NCBI GenBank assembly: GCA_033002965.1
Contig: JAURVB010006236.1
Span: 300,859-364,858 of the forward strand
Reading direction: 5' to 3'
DNA length: 64,000 nt
DNA from: Piper betle
Lineage: Eukaryota > Streptophyta > Magnoliopsida > Piperales > Piperaceae
Both the position numbers and the translations under genes were made by a program. The notes under the pieces are model-generated. The model searched no databases and was not told where the DNA came from. It saw only the letters and a program-made list of their open reading frames with translations. Positions 12,394-25,900 of the stretch are shown one piece after another (within the stretch, counting starts at the first letter, position 1; every line of letters begins with the position of its first letter).

Positions 12394-15300
12394 TGTAACA
12401 CCCTGTTTCGGCTCACCCGTGAACCGACCTGGAAATGTCACTGGCGACCGAACCATTCGCTAATCTACTGGGTTCGGTTAAGCCAACCTGGATCTGCCCT
12501 CGGCGTCTCAAGATGGAAATGTAAACATGAAATGCATGAATGAGAACAATTGGGTTCTAACACCGTCCAACATGCATGCTATGATGTACAAGCAAAAACA
12601 AGACAAAACAATAAATGAGAAACCAAAAGAAAATATATACTACTGCGTAAAAACAGACAGAGTTTCCCCTAAAAGTGCAATAAGGGCCAACCTGTCCACA
12701 ACAAAGGTATATAAATATTTTATCAAAATACGACAAAACATAACAATCTACCGCGACATTCCATTATTATCTCATTTGTTTTCATCTAAGCCGAGGCTGA
12801 ACTCAAGGCTCCCTGCTCATTCACATCTATCCGTTCATTTCATAACAGGCAATTCATCCAAACAAACACATCTAAATTATCATTCACATAGCATTAACAC
12901 ATCATCATTATACGTTACACGCGGCAGGTATATGTGTGCGCGGTTCCGTGCTGCTCCTCCGCAGTCCCGACAGCTTTCATCACTTGCATTCCTCACCTAC
13001 ATATATATAGAAAAACCGTCAGTAATGAGTGTTACCGGCCCGGAAAATAACTAATATCAATCTGGCATAGGAGAGCAAACTTTCCTGTTGAATGAAAACC
13101 ATATACTTCCTCAAGAACTCTCATCAGGGCACATATGGGAGCCGTCACCCTCGGGTCGACTAGCGTCCCCTTTCTTTCTCATTCTCATACCTTGGCCATT
13201 TCTCTATCGCTTCTCGCATCAAATCTCATTCCTTTTCGCCCTCTACACCTTCCATATTACTCCTGGCCTTGAGCACGAAGGCCGAGCACTCTCAGGCAGT
13301 CGCCTTTAGTACCCTTTGAAACCACAAGTCTAGACATGCGCTATATTGCAGTACCCGTGAACCTCCACACTTCTCCGGGTTTGAGGAACTCAAAGGTGGA
13401 GTTGTCAGGATCCCTCGGGAATGAAACGGCTCGCACACCATTCCAGAGCCCACTATTGACTCACACGTGCCCGCTCGCGTAGCACGGTAGTCGAATTTCC
13501 CTCATTCAATCTCTCACTGAAAACGCGAAAACTATACATATATATAGGTCTAGGTTGGGATTTATACAATAGGCCCGAAGGCATTGTGAGCTGGATCTGA
13601 AGTTCGAAAATAAACTCGAGGGTTATTAATCCGAAAAATCGTTGGCTAAATGGCCCGAGTTAAGTGGGATCCGATAAAACGCCACTTAACTCGTCCTGCA
13701 CATGATAAATCAAATACACAATAGAGTAGTGTAAAAACAGAGAACGAGTCCTAAACGGACCTGGTAGAAGCTCTAAATGGGTCCATGCATCTAGGCGGCG
13801 AGCTCCTACACCGTACCTACACAATCAAGCTAAAAACTAACGCCCGCATGATGAATCACACATCCTATAGCATGCACACACAATCAATCACAATCATGCA
13901 TCAATCAACACACATCAACCTACATCAATTCTAGCAAGTCTACTTAGGCTAGTTTGCATTAGATCATGATCATTACCTAGTTACCCTAATTAGTTTCTTA
14001 GCCTCCATTTTTAACACCACTCAATCAAACAAATTTCATATTTTATCCTTAATCAAATCTACATTTATATATATTATTATAACACACAATTCACCAATCC
14101 TAGCATGCAATTCTAATAATCAATACTTTCAAATAATTAAGTTAAAAATAAATTATACCTCACGTCGTCGAAAATCGGCGACGGCTAGAGTTTCCGTTTC
14201 GTGGCTCGAAACTCGAATTCGACACCTAGCGGCGTTTGAAGTCCGATCAGATTGGACCGGGTGCGTTCGGCGGATGATCCAGCGAATTTCCCACGAATCC
14301 AATTTTCCGGTGGTTTTCCGGCAAGTGTCGGTAGTTTTCCGGCGGATTTCGGCGGTTTTCTAGCGATGATTCGGGACGGGGCAATCAGGGGGTCTATCGG
14401 CACCAGCTCGACGAGCTTGGTCCGATGGTGGTGTCAAACAAAGCAGCCGAGGCAGCGATGGCTGTCGGCGGCGGCGTCGAAAGTGGGTGGTGGCGGCGGC
14501 GTGCTCCGATCGGGGCTGTGGTCGGCCTCGACGGCGGTCTGGATGATGGGGGAAACGTCGGCGACGGTGAGAGGTGAGACTGGTGGTCATGGCGGTGGTG
14601 ACAGCAACCAAACGGTAGCGGAATCCGGCTCGGAGTGGTGATGGCCAAGGCGGCTTCGTGGCATCACGGCGGCGCCCCGGCAGGTGATCGGTGGCCGAGG
14701 TCTATCAGGACAGCACGACGACGGCGAGGGGACGAAGGGCGGTTGGTTCGGAGGTGGGGCGGCAGTCGACGGCGGTGGCGGCGATGAACAAAGTGGGCGT
14801 CGAGGGTTTTGGGAGGGAAAGTGTAGGGGAAAATAGAAAACACCCCCAATGGCAATTTCATAAATAAGTATTGACTCGATTTGCTACTCGAGTCAAAATA
14901 ATAACTAGTTAATAATAAATTCTAAAAAATCTAGAAAAATATGGGAAAATCCTATAAAATAAAACAAACACAACAACATCTAAATGACATGCTTTATAAC
15001 TAATAACCTTTCGAATATAATCTAATGCGTCCTAATGCGTTATTCGGCCTAAAACTATTTCTATGATCAAACATATAAAAAGGAAAAATACAATATACTT
15101 TTCATATATTCTGATAACTCATTTCTCACCATCTTCTCGACATTATCATTATATATTCAGGTACACCTTACTCTCATCGCTCATAACTCACGGCTGGCCT
15201 CGACTCAGTACACAGTACATGAAACTGACTCCACTCGAACCAACGGTCGAACCGACTAGTTTGGTAACGTAAAACCCTGACTCGAGTCACGGGTTTTATA
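12394..15300 (+). mobile_element. Solo LTR of a long-LTR retrotransposon (perfect 5-bp target duplication)
   Basis: Starts TGTAACACCC and ends GGGTTTTATA, an inverted-repeat pair typical of plant Ty3-gypsy LTRs (last CA decayed to TA). CTTTC occurs immediately before (12389-12393) and after (15301-15305), a perfect 5-bp target duplication. The interval is 2,907 bp and has no polyprotein domains, so this is a solo LTR left by LTR-LTR recombination. A GC-rich stretch (about 14160-14830) carries chance open frames on both strands that I do not call as genes. The long LTR fits the Del/Tekay chromovirus group, but that assignment is inference. Confidence 0.85.
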
Positions 15301-15305
15301 CTTTC

Positions 15306-16920
15306 CCACCAGCTCGTTCTCCACTAGGCATCTACACGAACCCGTTGGGTTAACTCAATATAAAGAAAGTCGGTGAGTGCTTACTAATAGCGAAAGGCGA
15401 ACATCTCTCCGTCAGAAGGCGAAATCTCTGGATGAGTTCCTCTTTTATTAGTAAGAGTAGATACTCAACACAATGTGAGGAATTATATTTTTATTGTAAC
15501 TAAATTCATTATGAAAATGACTCATTTTAAATTAAAACTACTAACTTACACTAAAAAATCTCACTTTTATTAGCAGGTAACTCTAATAAATGGTAACTCA
15601 TTGAAACGAATTATTTTAGTTACAATAAGTAGATGAACTTTTACAAGTGGGTATTTTTATTATAGTATGATTAAATGTTCATCTCTAAACATGCTGGCAT
15701 AAGTGGGGCATAAGTCATTGTAGGTGTAGTCAAAAGATCTTCCATCAAACTAAGCACCATCACCTGTGAAGATTGTAAGCGTGAAGATTGGAGTGCCCAA
15801 ATATCATCTGACTAAGGCCATCACGAGCCACAATCGTCGAAAAAGGCAAGAGAAATCCCTGCCCCTAGTTGTGATGTTCGTCAAGCAGCAGATTTGCATA
15901 CCTTTATTTGACCAACCCCAGTTGTCCATGGTTACGCTATCATCACCATTGTACTCCTCTTATAGCTCTCGACAATCCCTAATAACCGTTGGAAAACTTC
16001 TCAGAAAGGACCTGGTGGAGAAGTGCAGGAGCTGAAAGCATTGAACTTTCCGGCCTCAATCTGTCCAGTATAGGCCACTGTCGGCCTTGTCACTACCCCC
16101 ACGAGGTTCACCTCAATGCAAGGGACAAGTCCCAATTGAGATCTGCCGCCAAGGAGCCTTGTTGTCACCGGAAAAAGATTTTCTTGGAGATCATTGGTAA
16201 AATTATGGCTTCATATACAAAGAACTTTCATAAAAAAGTGCTTTACCTCTCATGCTACCGACAGCTAGCATACCTGCATTTAATCTTGAGTTCAACTATA
16301 CTTAAAAAGAAATTTGTCTATTTCGAGTTTGAGTTGAGTTTAAAAGAGTTCAAGTCAAATCGAATTTGAATCGAATGTCGAAAAACTTAAATATTATTTA
16401 TATATGTTTTGCTCCCGTAAAATTTAAGTTAAAATTAATTATAAAAGTTTAAATCATTCAATTTTGATTCAATAATATGCCAAATAGTTTTTTCGCGGAC
16501 AAAATCATTAGATTGACAAGTAAAATCATCATTATAATTTTAAAATTATGCTTACTAATGTTTTATATTTATGTAAATATCTATCTAAAAATATATAAAC
16601 TATTATATTTAATATAAATTATCATTCTTTGAATCGTAATTGAACTTTGAATCGATTAAAATTGTCCTCTATAAATCGAATGAAATTCAGAACCGATTTG
16701 TTGACACCAACGTACCAACCGAGCATCGAACGAATTGAAGCAGTACGACCGGGTATTTGGTCCAAACCCGTTGCCCCATAAAATAAAATAATCCACCTGA
16801 TTCAATCTTTCCCCCAATTCCCAAAAAGCGCGTTCCATTTTCCTTCACCGTCTCCTTCAAACACCGATCTCCACCGCCTCCGAAACCCTCGCCGTCGACG
16901 TCGCCGGCGGCAGCGCGGCG
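15306..16920. other. Intergenic; callose synthase promoter side
   Basis: 15306-15480 borders the solo LTR. 15720-16180 has moderate GC and two overlapping open frames (89 and 126 codons) that I do not recognise. 16176-16322 is a dispersed repeat. The last 200 bases before the ATG become GC-rich; CATAAAATAAAATAAT at about 16778-16793 could be a TATA-like region, but I do not call it. Confidence 0.5.
16176..16322 (+). repeat. Dispersed repeat, copy 1
   Basis: About 145 bases with GATCATTGGTAAAATTA, GGCTTCAT and TTACCTCTCAT resemble 21019-21162 in callose synthase intron 7, in the same orientation. The family is not recognised. Confidence 0.6.
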
Positions 16921-19900
16921 ATGGCCGCCGCCTCCTACAACTGGGAGCGCCTGGTGCGCCGCACCTTGGAGCGCGAGCAGCTCCGCCTCGCCGGCAAGGG
17001 CCGCCAAGGCCGCACCTCCAGCGGCCTCGCCGGCGCCGTCCCTCCCTCTCTCGGCAAGAGCACCAACATCGACGCCATCCTCCAGGCCGCCGACGAGATC
17101 CAGGAGGACGATCCCAACGTCGCCCGCATTCGTGAGTTCCTTCGATTTCTCTCCCAGCGCATTTTGATAGGTGTTTTGTGTTGATTGTGTTGGTTTATGC
17201 CGATCTCTTTCTTGTATAAGTGTGCGAGCAAGCTTATACAATGGCACAAAATCTTGATCCCAATAGTGAAGGTAGAGGCGTGCTTCAATTCAAGACTGGT
17301 TTGATGTCTGTGATTAAGGTACACACTTGGAGTAAATGTGCTCCATGATGGTTTTGTTGTTGTTAGGCTTTGGTTGCTAATTCATGATTGTGTTTGTTTG
17401 GGGCGTGGTATTGTATGATGTTTTGCAGCAAAAGCTGGCCAAGAAGGATGGGAGTAGAATTGATCGTAAACGCGACATTGAGAACTTATGGGAGTTTTAT
17501 CAAGCTTACAAGCAGCGGTATAAAGTTGAGGATATACAGAAAGAAGAGGAGAAGTGGAGGGAATCTGGAACTTTTACCACAAAGCTGGGAGAGTATGGAA
17601 TCGTTCTTCCGTTTCTATCAATTTTTTTACTATGATTTTGGCCTTATTTGTGTGAAATATATGGTATAACAAAATTCTCATCTTTTTGTTAACATTTTCC
17701 ATTTCCTCGTGAGCTGGTTACAGTGTGAGGATAATAATACACCTTGAGTACAAAAAGATAGTTATTTGAAGAACAAAAATATTATGGGAACGTGTGAACG
17801 GTATTTTTTGCCTAAATTTCTTGGTCAAACTATTGTTTTCCGGTGGTACTATTATGTCAGTGTGTTTACTAATACATGCGTGGTCTGGATGAAACACATG
17901 GAAGTTAGCTTATTTATTTTGCATTTTGCTAAAGGATGGGGCTGAGGTCTCAAGAGATGAAAAAGGTGTATGCCACCTTGAGAGCATTAATAGATGTTAT
18001 GGAAGCTCTTTCCGAGGGTGCATCTATTGAGGATCGTGTTGGCCGACTTATTATTGAGGAGGTAAATACAGTGGTTCCAGGAAAAAAATAGTGTGAAAAT
18101 GCATATATATTGACTATAGTGCTTTGAAGATAATGCTTGACATATGTGCAGGAATTTTAAAAATCTTACTTCTTTTAGCATTTAGAGATTTCAATTTTCC
18201 CTTTTTGATTTATGATCAAGAAAATTTGTTAGATGTAGTTTCGTTTTTTTATTGCTGAATGCATCAGGGTGCCTTCACATTTTTTATTTCACATTTTATA
18301 TTGTTACTGCAGTTGCGAAAGGTTAAGAAGTCTGAGGCAACATTAGCTGGTGAACTTACTCCTTATAACATTGTTCCCTTGGATGCTCCATCTATGACCA
18401 ATCTTATTGGACAATTCCCAGAAGTAAGAACAGAATTTGGCATTTTAATATTTGTTTGCACTTTGCACATTCTTCTAGTGTGAGTTGATTTTCTTTATTT
18501 CCAATATAGGTTAAGGTAGTTACTAGGAGAAGGTTACTTTTCTTACTCTCAGGTCTTTGTTTGCGAGTTTAAGTGCATTGTCACTTTAGCTGCCTTATTC
18601 TTTCAAATGGTTGACTGCTGTGGGAAGAGGCTTTATCATTTTACATTTACCGGATCTTGAATCATATTCTTACAACAAATATTACTTTTCAATGTGTTGT
18701 GATGGTTTAACTTTGAAGTTTAAACATAGATTGATTTGCGTGTGTGTGTTGTGAAATATGGCAGGTGAAAGCAGCAGTTTCTGCCATTCACTACACCAGT
18801 GATTTCCCACGTCTCCCTTCTGATTTTAATGTTCCTCATCTACGAAGTCTTGATATGTTTGACCTCCTTCAGTTTGTGTTTGGTTTCCAGGTAAGTCATA
18901 TTTAGGCTTGGTTGTTTATTTATCTCGTGGTTAAATATAGTTTTGTTGTTTAAACTTTAAACTACTTTTTATATTAAAAAGCTTAGATTTTGTGCTTATT
19001 CCTGGAATAGTTAAGTTGTTCTGATGATTGTAGACTGTTTCTCTATTGTCAAAGGGTTTAAATTTTACGTGTAAACCTTTCGGTTTGGATCATATATAGT
19101 TGTGATATTCAATTTGAATGTGCTTGTGCTTTTTGTTTGACAATTAAATTAATTGTGACCTCACAATGACGAATCATGGGGGAGTATTTGTTCATTGACT
19201 GGTAACTTTTTTGAGTGGGGTAAAATATTGTAGTTGTGATATTTAAACTGAATATCGCCGTGTATAGCTTTGTTAAAAACTAGCCTAAGATGTGCTCCAT
19301 ACACAAGGTATATTTAAATTTGTTAAAAATATGTATTAATAAATATTAATTAAATATGTTTAAAATCTTTAATAAAAGTTATTGGAATAAGTAATATATA
19401 CTACTTTTATGTCAGTTGTTATTAAAAATAAATAAATATCCTAAACATATTAAAGATTTCTAATTCGAATAGAATTATTTTATTCCAAGGCTCTTAATTG
19501 AGCAATGACTAAAAATGATAAAAAAATTTAAATCAAGTATTTATTTATATATAGAAGATTTGGTTCAAGTAAGGGCATACATAAGTACAAGTTCTAAATT
19601 AAGTAGTTATTAAGAAATAAAAAATAATAATTTTTGGGTTACTGTACGCACTTAAAAAATTATTAATTGAATTGAATTATATTTTGAAATATTTTATTTA
19701 ATTTTCAATTAAATATTACAAAGCTTAAATATAAAAGATTTAAAATATTTACTATTTTTTATATTTAAAATAATTTTTTTAAAAAAATTAATTAAGATTG
19801 TTAATATAATAGAGATTTCTAATAGGGGTAGAATTATACTTAAAAAATTTTGTTATAATTGTTAAAAATGATAATCTTAATTAAGCACCAAACATGTATA

Positions 19901-22900
19901 CGTATTAAAACGAATTAAAAATTATTAATATAGTAGAGATCAATGTAATCTTGAGTTTACGTGAATAATGAAAAATAGTTAATAATAGAAAAAGATTTTT
20001 TTATTAGGAATAATGAGGAACATTTTTTATTAGGAATAGAAATAATGAGGATTAATATGTGTTTTCCAGCTAATATTTATTAGGAAAATATGGGTCCTAC
20101 ATAAATTTGATGTTTATCTGGGCCCAGAATTAAGCACCGAACAGATATATGTATTTAAGCGAATTAAAAATTATTAATATAGTAGAGATCAATGTAATCT
20201 TGAGTTTACGTGAATAATGAGAAATGGTTCATATTAGAAAAAGATTTTTTGATTAGGAATAATGAGGAACAATTTTTATTAGGAATAGAAATATTGAGGA
20301 TTAATATGTGTTTTCCAGCTAATATTATTAGGAAAATATGGGTTCTACATAAATTTGATGTTTATCTGGGCCCAGAATTAACCACAGCCCCCTTACCCCT
20401 AGATTTAGTGTAAGTTGATAGGTAATAAATAGTTGTTGATTTTTTGTTTGTACGTGTTTGTGAATTTCGTTTATTACTTAAGCTTATTGTGACATTCCAA
20501 TGATGAATCACCGTTGCAAATATTTATTTATCAACTTAAAACTCACAAAGGCAAAACATGAATACATAATGCTATACGAATATTCAAATACCATAATAAC
20601 TCTTCTAAAACAAAAATATGTGAAGATCATTATCATCTAATACTGAGCAGGGCATGCAATGCTATTGAAGACTGACAAATTCTTTTTCAAACTTATTTTT
20701 TCTGTCATTGGAAGGCTTATAATTAGAGTATTTTCTTGTAGATTTTTTTATGTTATAAGGAGTATAATATGTGTTATTTACATGCTTGCGCATTCAACTT
20801 TTCAGTGTTAAAATGGAGGATTTTTTTTATTTGTTTGCAGCAAGATAACATCAAGAACCAGCGTGAAAATCTTGTGCTTTCAATTGCAAATGCCCAGTCA
20901 CGGTTAGGGATACCTGATGGAGTGGAGCCAGTGAGTTTATATACCTTATCTCTACTATGTTGTACCATCATCACAAATATTTTCTATGCTGCAAAATTGA
21001 AAACATAACATGGAGAAGATGTTCCTGGTGATCATTGGTAAAATTAGGGCTTCATTTACAAAGTAGAAGAAATTTCACAAAAAAGTGAATTACCTCTCAT
21101 ACTGCCAGCAGCTAACGCTTTGAATTTAGTTTTGACTATATTGTAAGAAAGAAAAAGTCTAAATGGTTTAATTACCTTTAAAGATCAATCCATAATTCTT
21201 ATTCAACAACTTGATTGAGATTGACAATTTAGTATTTGCACTTAACATCTCATGTAAGAAACTTAGGTGAGGAAACATTGATGAGCAATAGTGCTTTAGA
21301 AGTATTAATCTTTTTTTTTTTGGCTGGAATGCTGGTTCAGAATATTTAATAAACTTAGGTGAGGAATATTTAACTGACGATGTTGATGATGTGAGAGATA
21401 CATGAATGGACCATTTTGATAATTTCAAGCATTAAGAGAAGACTTAGGTTCTGTAAGTTATTATTAGGTAATCATAGTTCTGGGAGAATTTGACTGTTAA
21501 TAGTTTTTTCGATTTGACCTTTTTTATTTGGAGTTCCCATTTTTAAAGATCTCTGCCAGTCTGCTTCCTGTAGCCTTGACCTTGAATCCCATAAGTGTGT
21601 GATTTAATTCATTTCTCTGTTCAGTTTTTCGTCAATGAATTAGTGTAATATTTGTTTGGATTATTTTGGTCGCTTTGTTTACTTTGTTGTTGATTTCTAA
21701 ATATCTTCTCTATATACTTCAATACCTAGCTCTCTAGGCCAACTAATTTGAATTTTGAAGATTGAGTTATAATGGAGAAATTTCCACTTGGTGAATCTCT
21801 GTTTTGGCATTGATTTGTGAAAAATCATGCTTTAATTCTTTGGCCTTCTTGTAGGTGTTCCTAGCATGAGAATTTACTTTCATATCAGTGGACATTGCTT
21901 TAAATGCTCTAATGAGAAAGTAACACTCTCATTTGCTTGCTTTTAACTTTGAATGCTGTTTCCTTAACATTAGTGGTTGTTGAAAATACATCACAAATGC
22001 TATTGTCAACTTTTCCATTTAGAATCAAAATGAATTTTTTTGTTACCAGTGTTGTGATGGTAGATGACTGTATTAATATTTGTCAATCAGGGATAACTTC
22101 ATGATGCATATTTGGCAATTTAATAAGGTATACAATTTAAATGATGTTAACACTTCAACATTCATCTCCTTATCTTCTTTTAAATTGGAAGAGAATTATG
22201 AGATGGCATCAAATTTTACCACTTTGTTTCTCCATGGTGCATTATTGATTTAAAATGTGTAGTCAGTCGGTAACACATAATCCGTATCATTGACTCAAAA
22301 TTTCTTTCTCTTCTTCCACTTTATCTTGGATTAGGGTCAGGGATCAGGATCCTATTCTGCCATTGACCCCAATGTATTTAGGATAATATGGAAATTAATG
22401 TTAAAGCTTCAGGTTTTATCTCATTATCCCCTCTTTCAATGACAAAATGGTTGTCATTCTAAGGGCTTTTCTTGGCATGGAAAAAGATAAGGCTTTTTTT
22501 GTCAGATCCATAGCCGGAATTGCCATTTTTGTAGTATTCTTATTGTTATACCTATTCCATTAGCTTTTGACTTTTCACTTTGTAAAATGAGTGTAGCGGA
22601 AGTTTGGAATGATTTAGTTTGGAAGATTTTTTGATCAAGTTAGTTACATATATCACAAGTCCGTACAACATGTGTCGAGTTCATGAATCACTTACCTTTG
22701 CATATTTTGTTGGAGAAAATTATTTGGGAATAGAGTTGGAAGAAAAGGAGAATAAAGGGAAAGAGGTGAAAAAGAGGACAACCAGCTGGAATCTGCAGTT
22801 TACCAGGAAATTCTTGATCCACCTATCGTGATATTTCATTAGTCAAAGCTCATTCGAAGGACTAAATATATAGACTAACAATACTACTGAAGCTCAGAAA

Positions 22901-25900
22901 AAAAATGTGATGCATTAAAAGTTTCTATGTCAACTGCCTACTGTTTGTGTATTTTTATATATTGTTCTATACATGTGTAAAAATTAGTTATTCTTCATGG
23001 TAGACACTTAACTTCTGCTTGCCGTTGTATCATGTCTGAGATACCAAAAACTGAAAATGATAATTTTTAAAACTTATGTTTTGGTGTCTTTAGAGTAATT
23101 GTTTTTTCCAGCTAATTTTCAAATTTGTTAATGTGAATGTGACTAGAAATGTGTAATTTTTTTAATCCAATTGGTATTTCTAGTGATTATGTGTGTTCTT
23201 CAGAAAATTGATGAGAGAGCAGTCTCTGAAGTATTTTTGAAGGTCTTAGATAACTACATCAAATGGTGCAGATATTTGCAAGTTCGCCTTGCTTGGAATA
23301 GGTGATTTTGTTGCTTAACATGTACATCTCTTTGCATATTTCTTACTTTATCTTAGTCAAAATTGACAAGGGATTGCTTTTTGCAGTGTTGAAGCTCTCA
23401 ACAAAGATAGAAAAGTCATTTTGGTTGCTCTATACTTTCTTATTTGGGGTGAAGCTGCAAATGTTCGTTTTGCTCCAGAGTGCCTTTGCTATATTTTCCA
23501 CAAAGTAAGAATCTTTTGCCTGGAGGGTGATTTCCTGTTGTCATATGAGCCCTCTGTTACAAATTTTTGAATATGAGTCTCATTATTTTAAGTGGGTGCA
23601 TAACTAAGGACAGTTGTTGGCAAATCACAATGATGAATGTCTTGAGTGTTAGCAGTTTGGTATATGAGGGCCATTAATTTTTTGGTCTGGCTTTGGCCTG
23701 TTTGTAGCTTATATATCAGGAGCCTAGGCGTTGAGTTGTTATGTGTCAGGAGCTCTTTATGCTCCAACATCTATATTGACTCTCCTCATGCTCTTCAGCT
23801 GACGCACATGATCCTTGTTGATTCTCTTAAACAAGGTTTAACACAATAACTTTAGAATAACACACATGGACGTCCTTGTACGTGTGTCATTGTAATTTTT
23901 TTCTCCTATGGAACTGGTTATTAATGTTGATTTTCACTTGGCCATATGTCATTTTGCTCATTGAGTGAATGTTTTTGTCATTAGCATGTACATTCAGTAG
24001 CCTCCTACAGCTCTTGTTGTGACATGTCATCTTGATTGAATTTACTACATGATCTATAGATGGCGGAAGAACTGGATGCTAAATTGAACAAATCAGAAGC
24101 AGAATTAGCAAAGAGCTGTACTGGAGAAAATGGTTCTGTCTCTTTTCTTCAGGAGATAATAACACCAATCTATGACACTATGGCAGCGGTGTGAACAGTT
24201 CTTTTTATTTTTTAATCTCTTGCTTATTTAGGATTTGTGCTAAGTTTATGAAGTGAAACTTTCTGGTAAATTTTTAGGAAGCTGCTAGAAACAACAATGG
24301 AAAAGCTGCTCATTCATCATGGAGGAATTATGATGATTTCAATGAATATTTCTGGTTGGCTATATTTTTATCTTTCTTTAATAGTGCTTGATTGATGTGC
24401 TTGACTTATATATCACAAGTTTTCAGGTCACGGTCTTGTTTTGAGCTACGATGGCCTATGGAGAAGGGTTCTTCATTCTTTTTAAACCTAAAAAGCGGAA
24501 GAGGGTATGTTTGTATGTAAAGTTGACCTTGTATCTTCAAATAACCATCCATCTTTCTCTTTTATGTTATACCAAATATTTGTCACTTGTGGTCGTTCCG
24601 TTTCTTCGGTCATTGATTACATTGCTTTTCTGCTATTTGACAAATGAAGTAATAAGTTACTTTTTTTGGTTTTATTTCACTTCTCTCGTTGATAGCCAAG
24701 AATAGTATACTCATTACCATCTTTCGCTACTTCAATTCCATAACATCCTAATGCTTTATATAACAGACCGGGAAAACTAGTTTTGTTGAGCACCGGACAT
24801 TTCTTCATCTGTATCGAAGTTTTCATCGCCTGTGGATATTTTTGGTCATAATGTTCCAGGTTTGGTACTTTATTTATCCCTTTATATAATTTATTTCTGT
24901 GCTAATACAAGAAGGTTTTTACTTTTTTGGAATTACCTGTGCAATAATTGTTGTCCAGATTTTGGCAATTATAGCTTTTAATGATGGGAATATAAACTTG
25001 GATACCTTTAAAGAAGCACTCAGTGTTGGTCCCACGTTTGCGATTATGAACTTTTTGGAGAGTATGTTTCTTCGTTCTTATCTTTCTTTCTGCAAAATTT
25101 TTTGGGCATCTCATGTGGAAGTTTTTTGTATACATTATAGGCTTTCTCGACGTCGTACTCTTGTTTGGTGCATTCCAAACATCAAGAATTTTGGCAATAT
25201 CAAGGGTGGTTATTAGGTTTTTCTGGCTTGGCCTCGCTTCAGTGTTTGTGTCTTATGTTTACTTGTGAGTTCTAAGCTTGACATTAGTGTTGAACTTATA
25301 GTGGATCCTATTGTTTTGTTGTCTGATCTGCATGTTGTGTCTTTGGTGGCATTTCAGGAGGGTGTTGCAAGAAAGAAATGAGCCAAGTTCAGATTCTTTT
25401 TATTTCCGGATTTATATTCTTGTTTTAGGAGTTTATGCTGGGATACGCATTGTTTTTGCATTATTGGTCAAGTTTCCTGCCTGCCACACCCTATCAGAAC
25501 TGTCTGATCGGTGGCCCTTTTTTCAGTGTTTTAAGTGGATTTATCAGGTACGTTTTGATGATTTTTTAAATTGTTCCATGAATCAGATTAAGACTGATTT
25601 TGACCCATGTAAATCGAATCCAGGAGAGATACTATGTTGGCAGAGGTTTATATGAGAAAACGACCGACTACATAAGGTTTTTCATAAACTTTTGATTGGA
25701 GTATGTGAATGATGATTTTATTAAGTGTTTATAGTTCTGAGTTTGTTTTGTTTCTTTTTCTTCTTCTCAGTTTTAAATCAAAGAAATTGCTTAATATATT
25801 CTCAAAAATGTTAGTTTCTTAGCAGTTGTTTGGTTTGAATTTGTTCGACATATTGAAGGAACTATTTGAGTTCTTGGAAGTTAGTGATACCTATTGCATT

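Noticed and set aside
12527..13054. 175-codon frame
   Set aside because: Inside the solo LTR; no domain and AT-rich random-like composition.
14252..14641. Open frames of 72-129 codons on both strands in the GC-rich zone
   Set aside because: They lie wholly within the solo LTR 12394-15300, overlap each other in several frames and have low-complexity Arg/Pro/Gly-rich translations.
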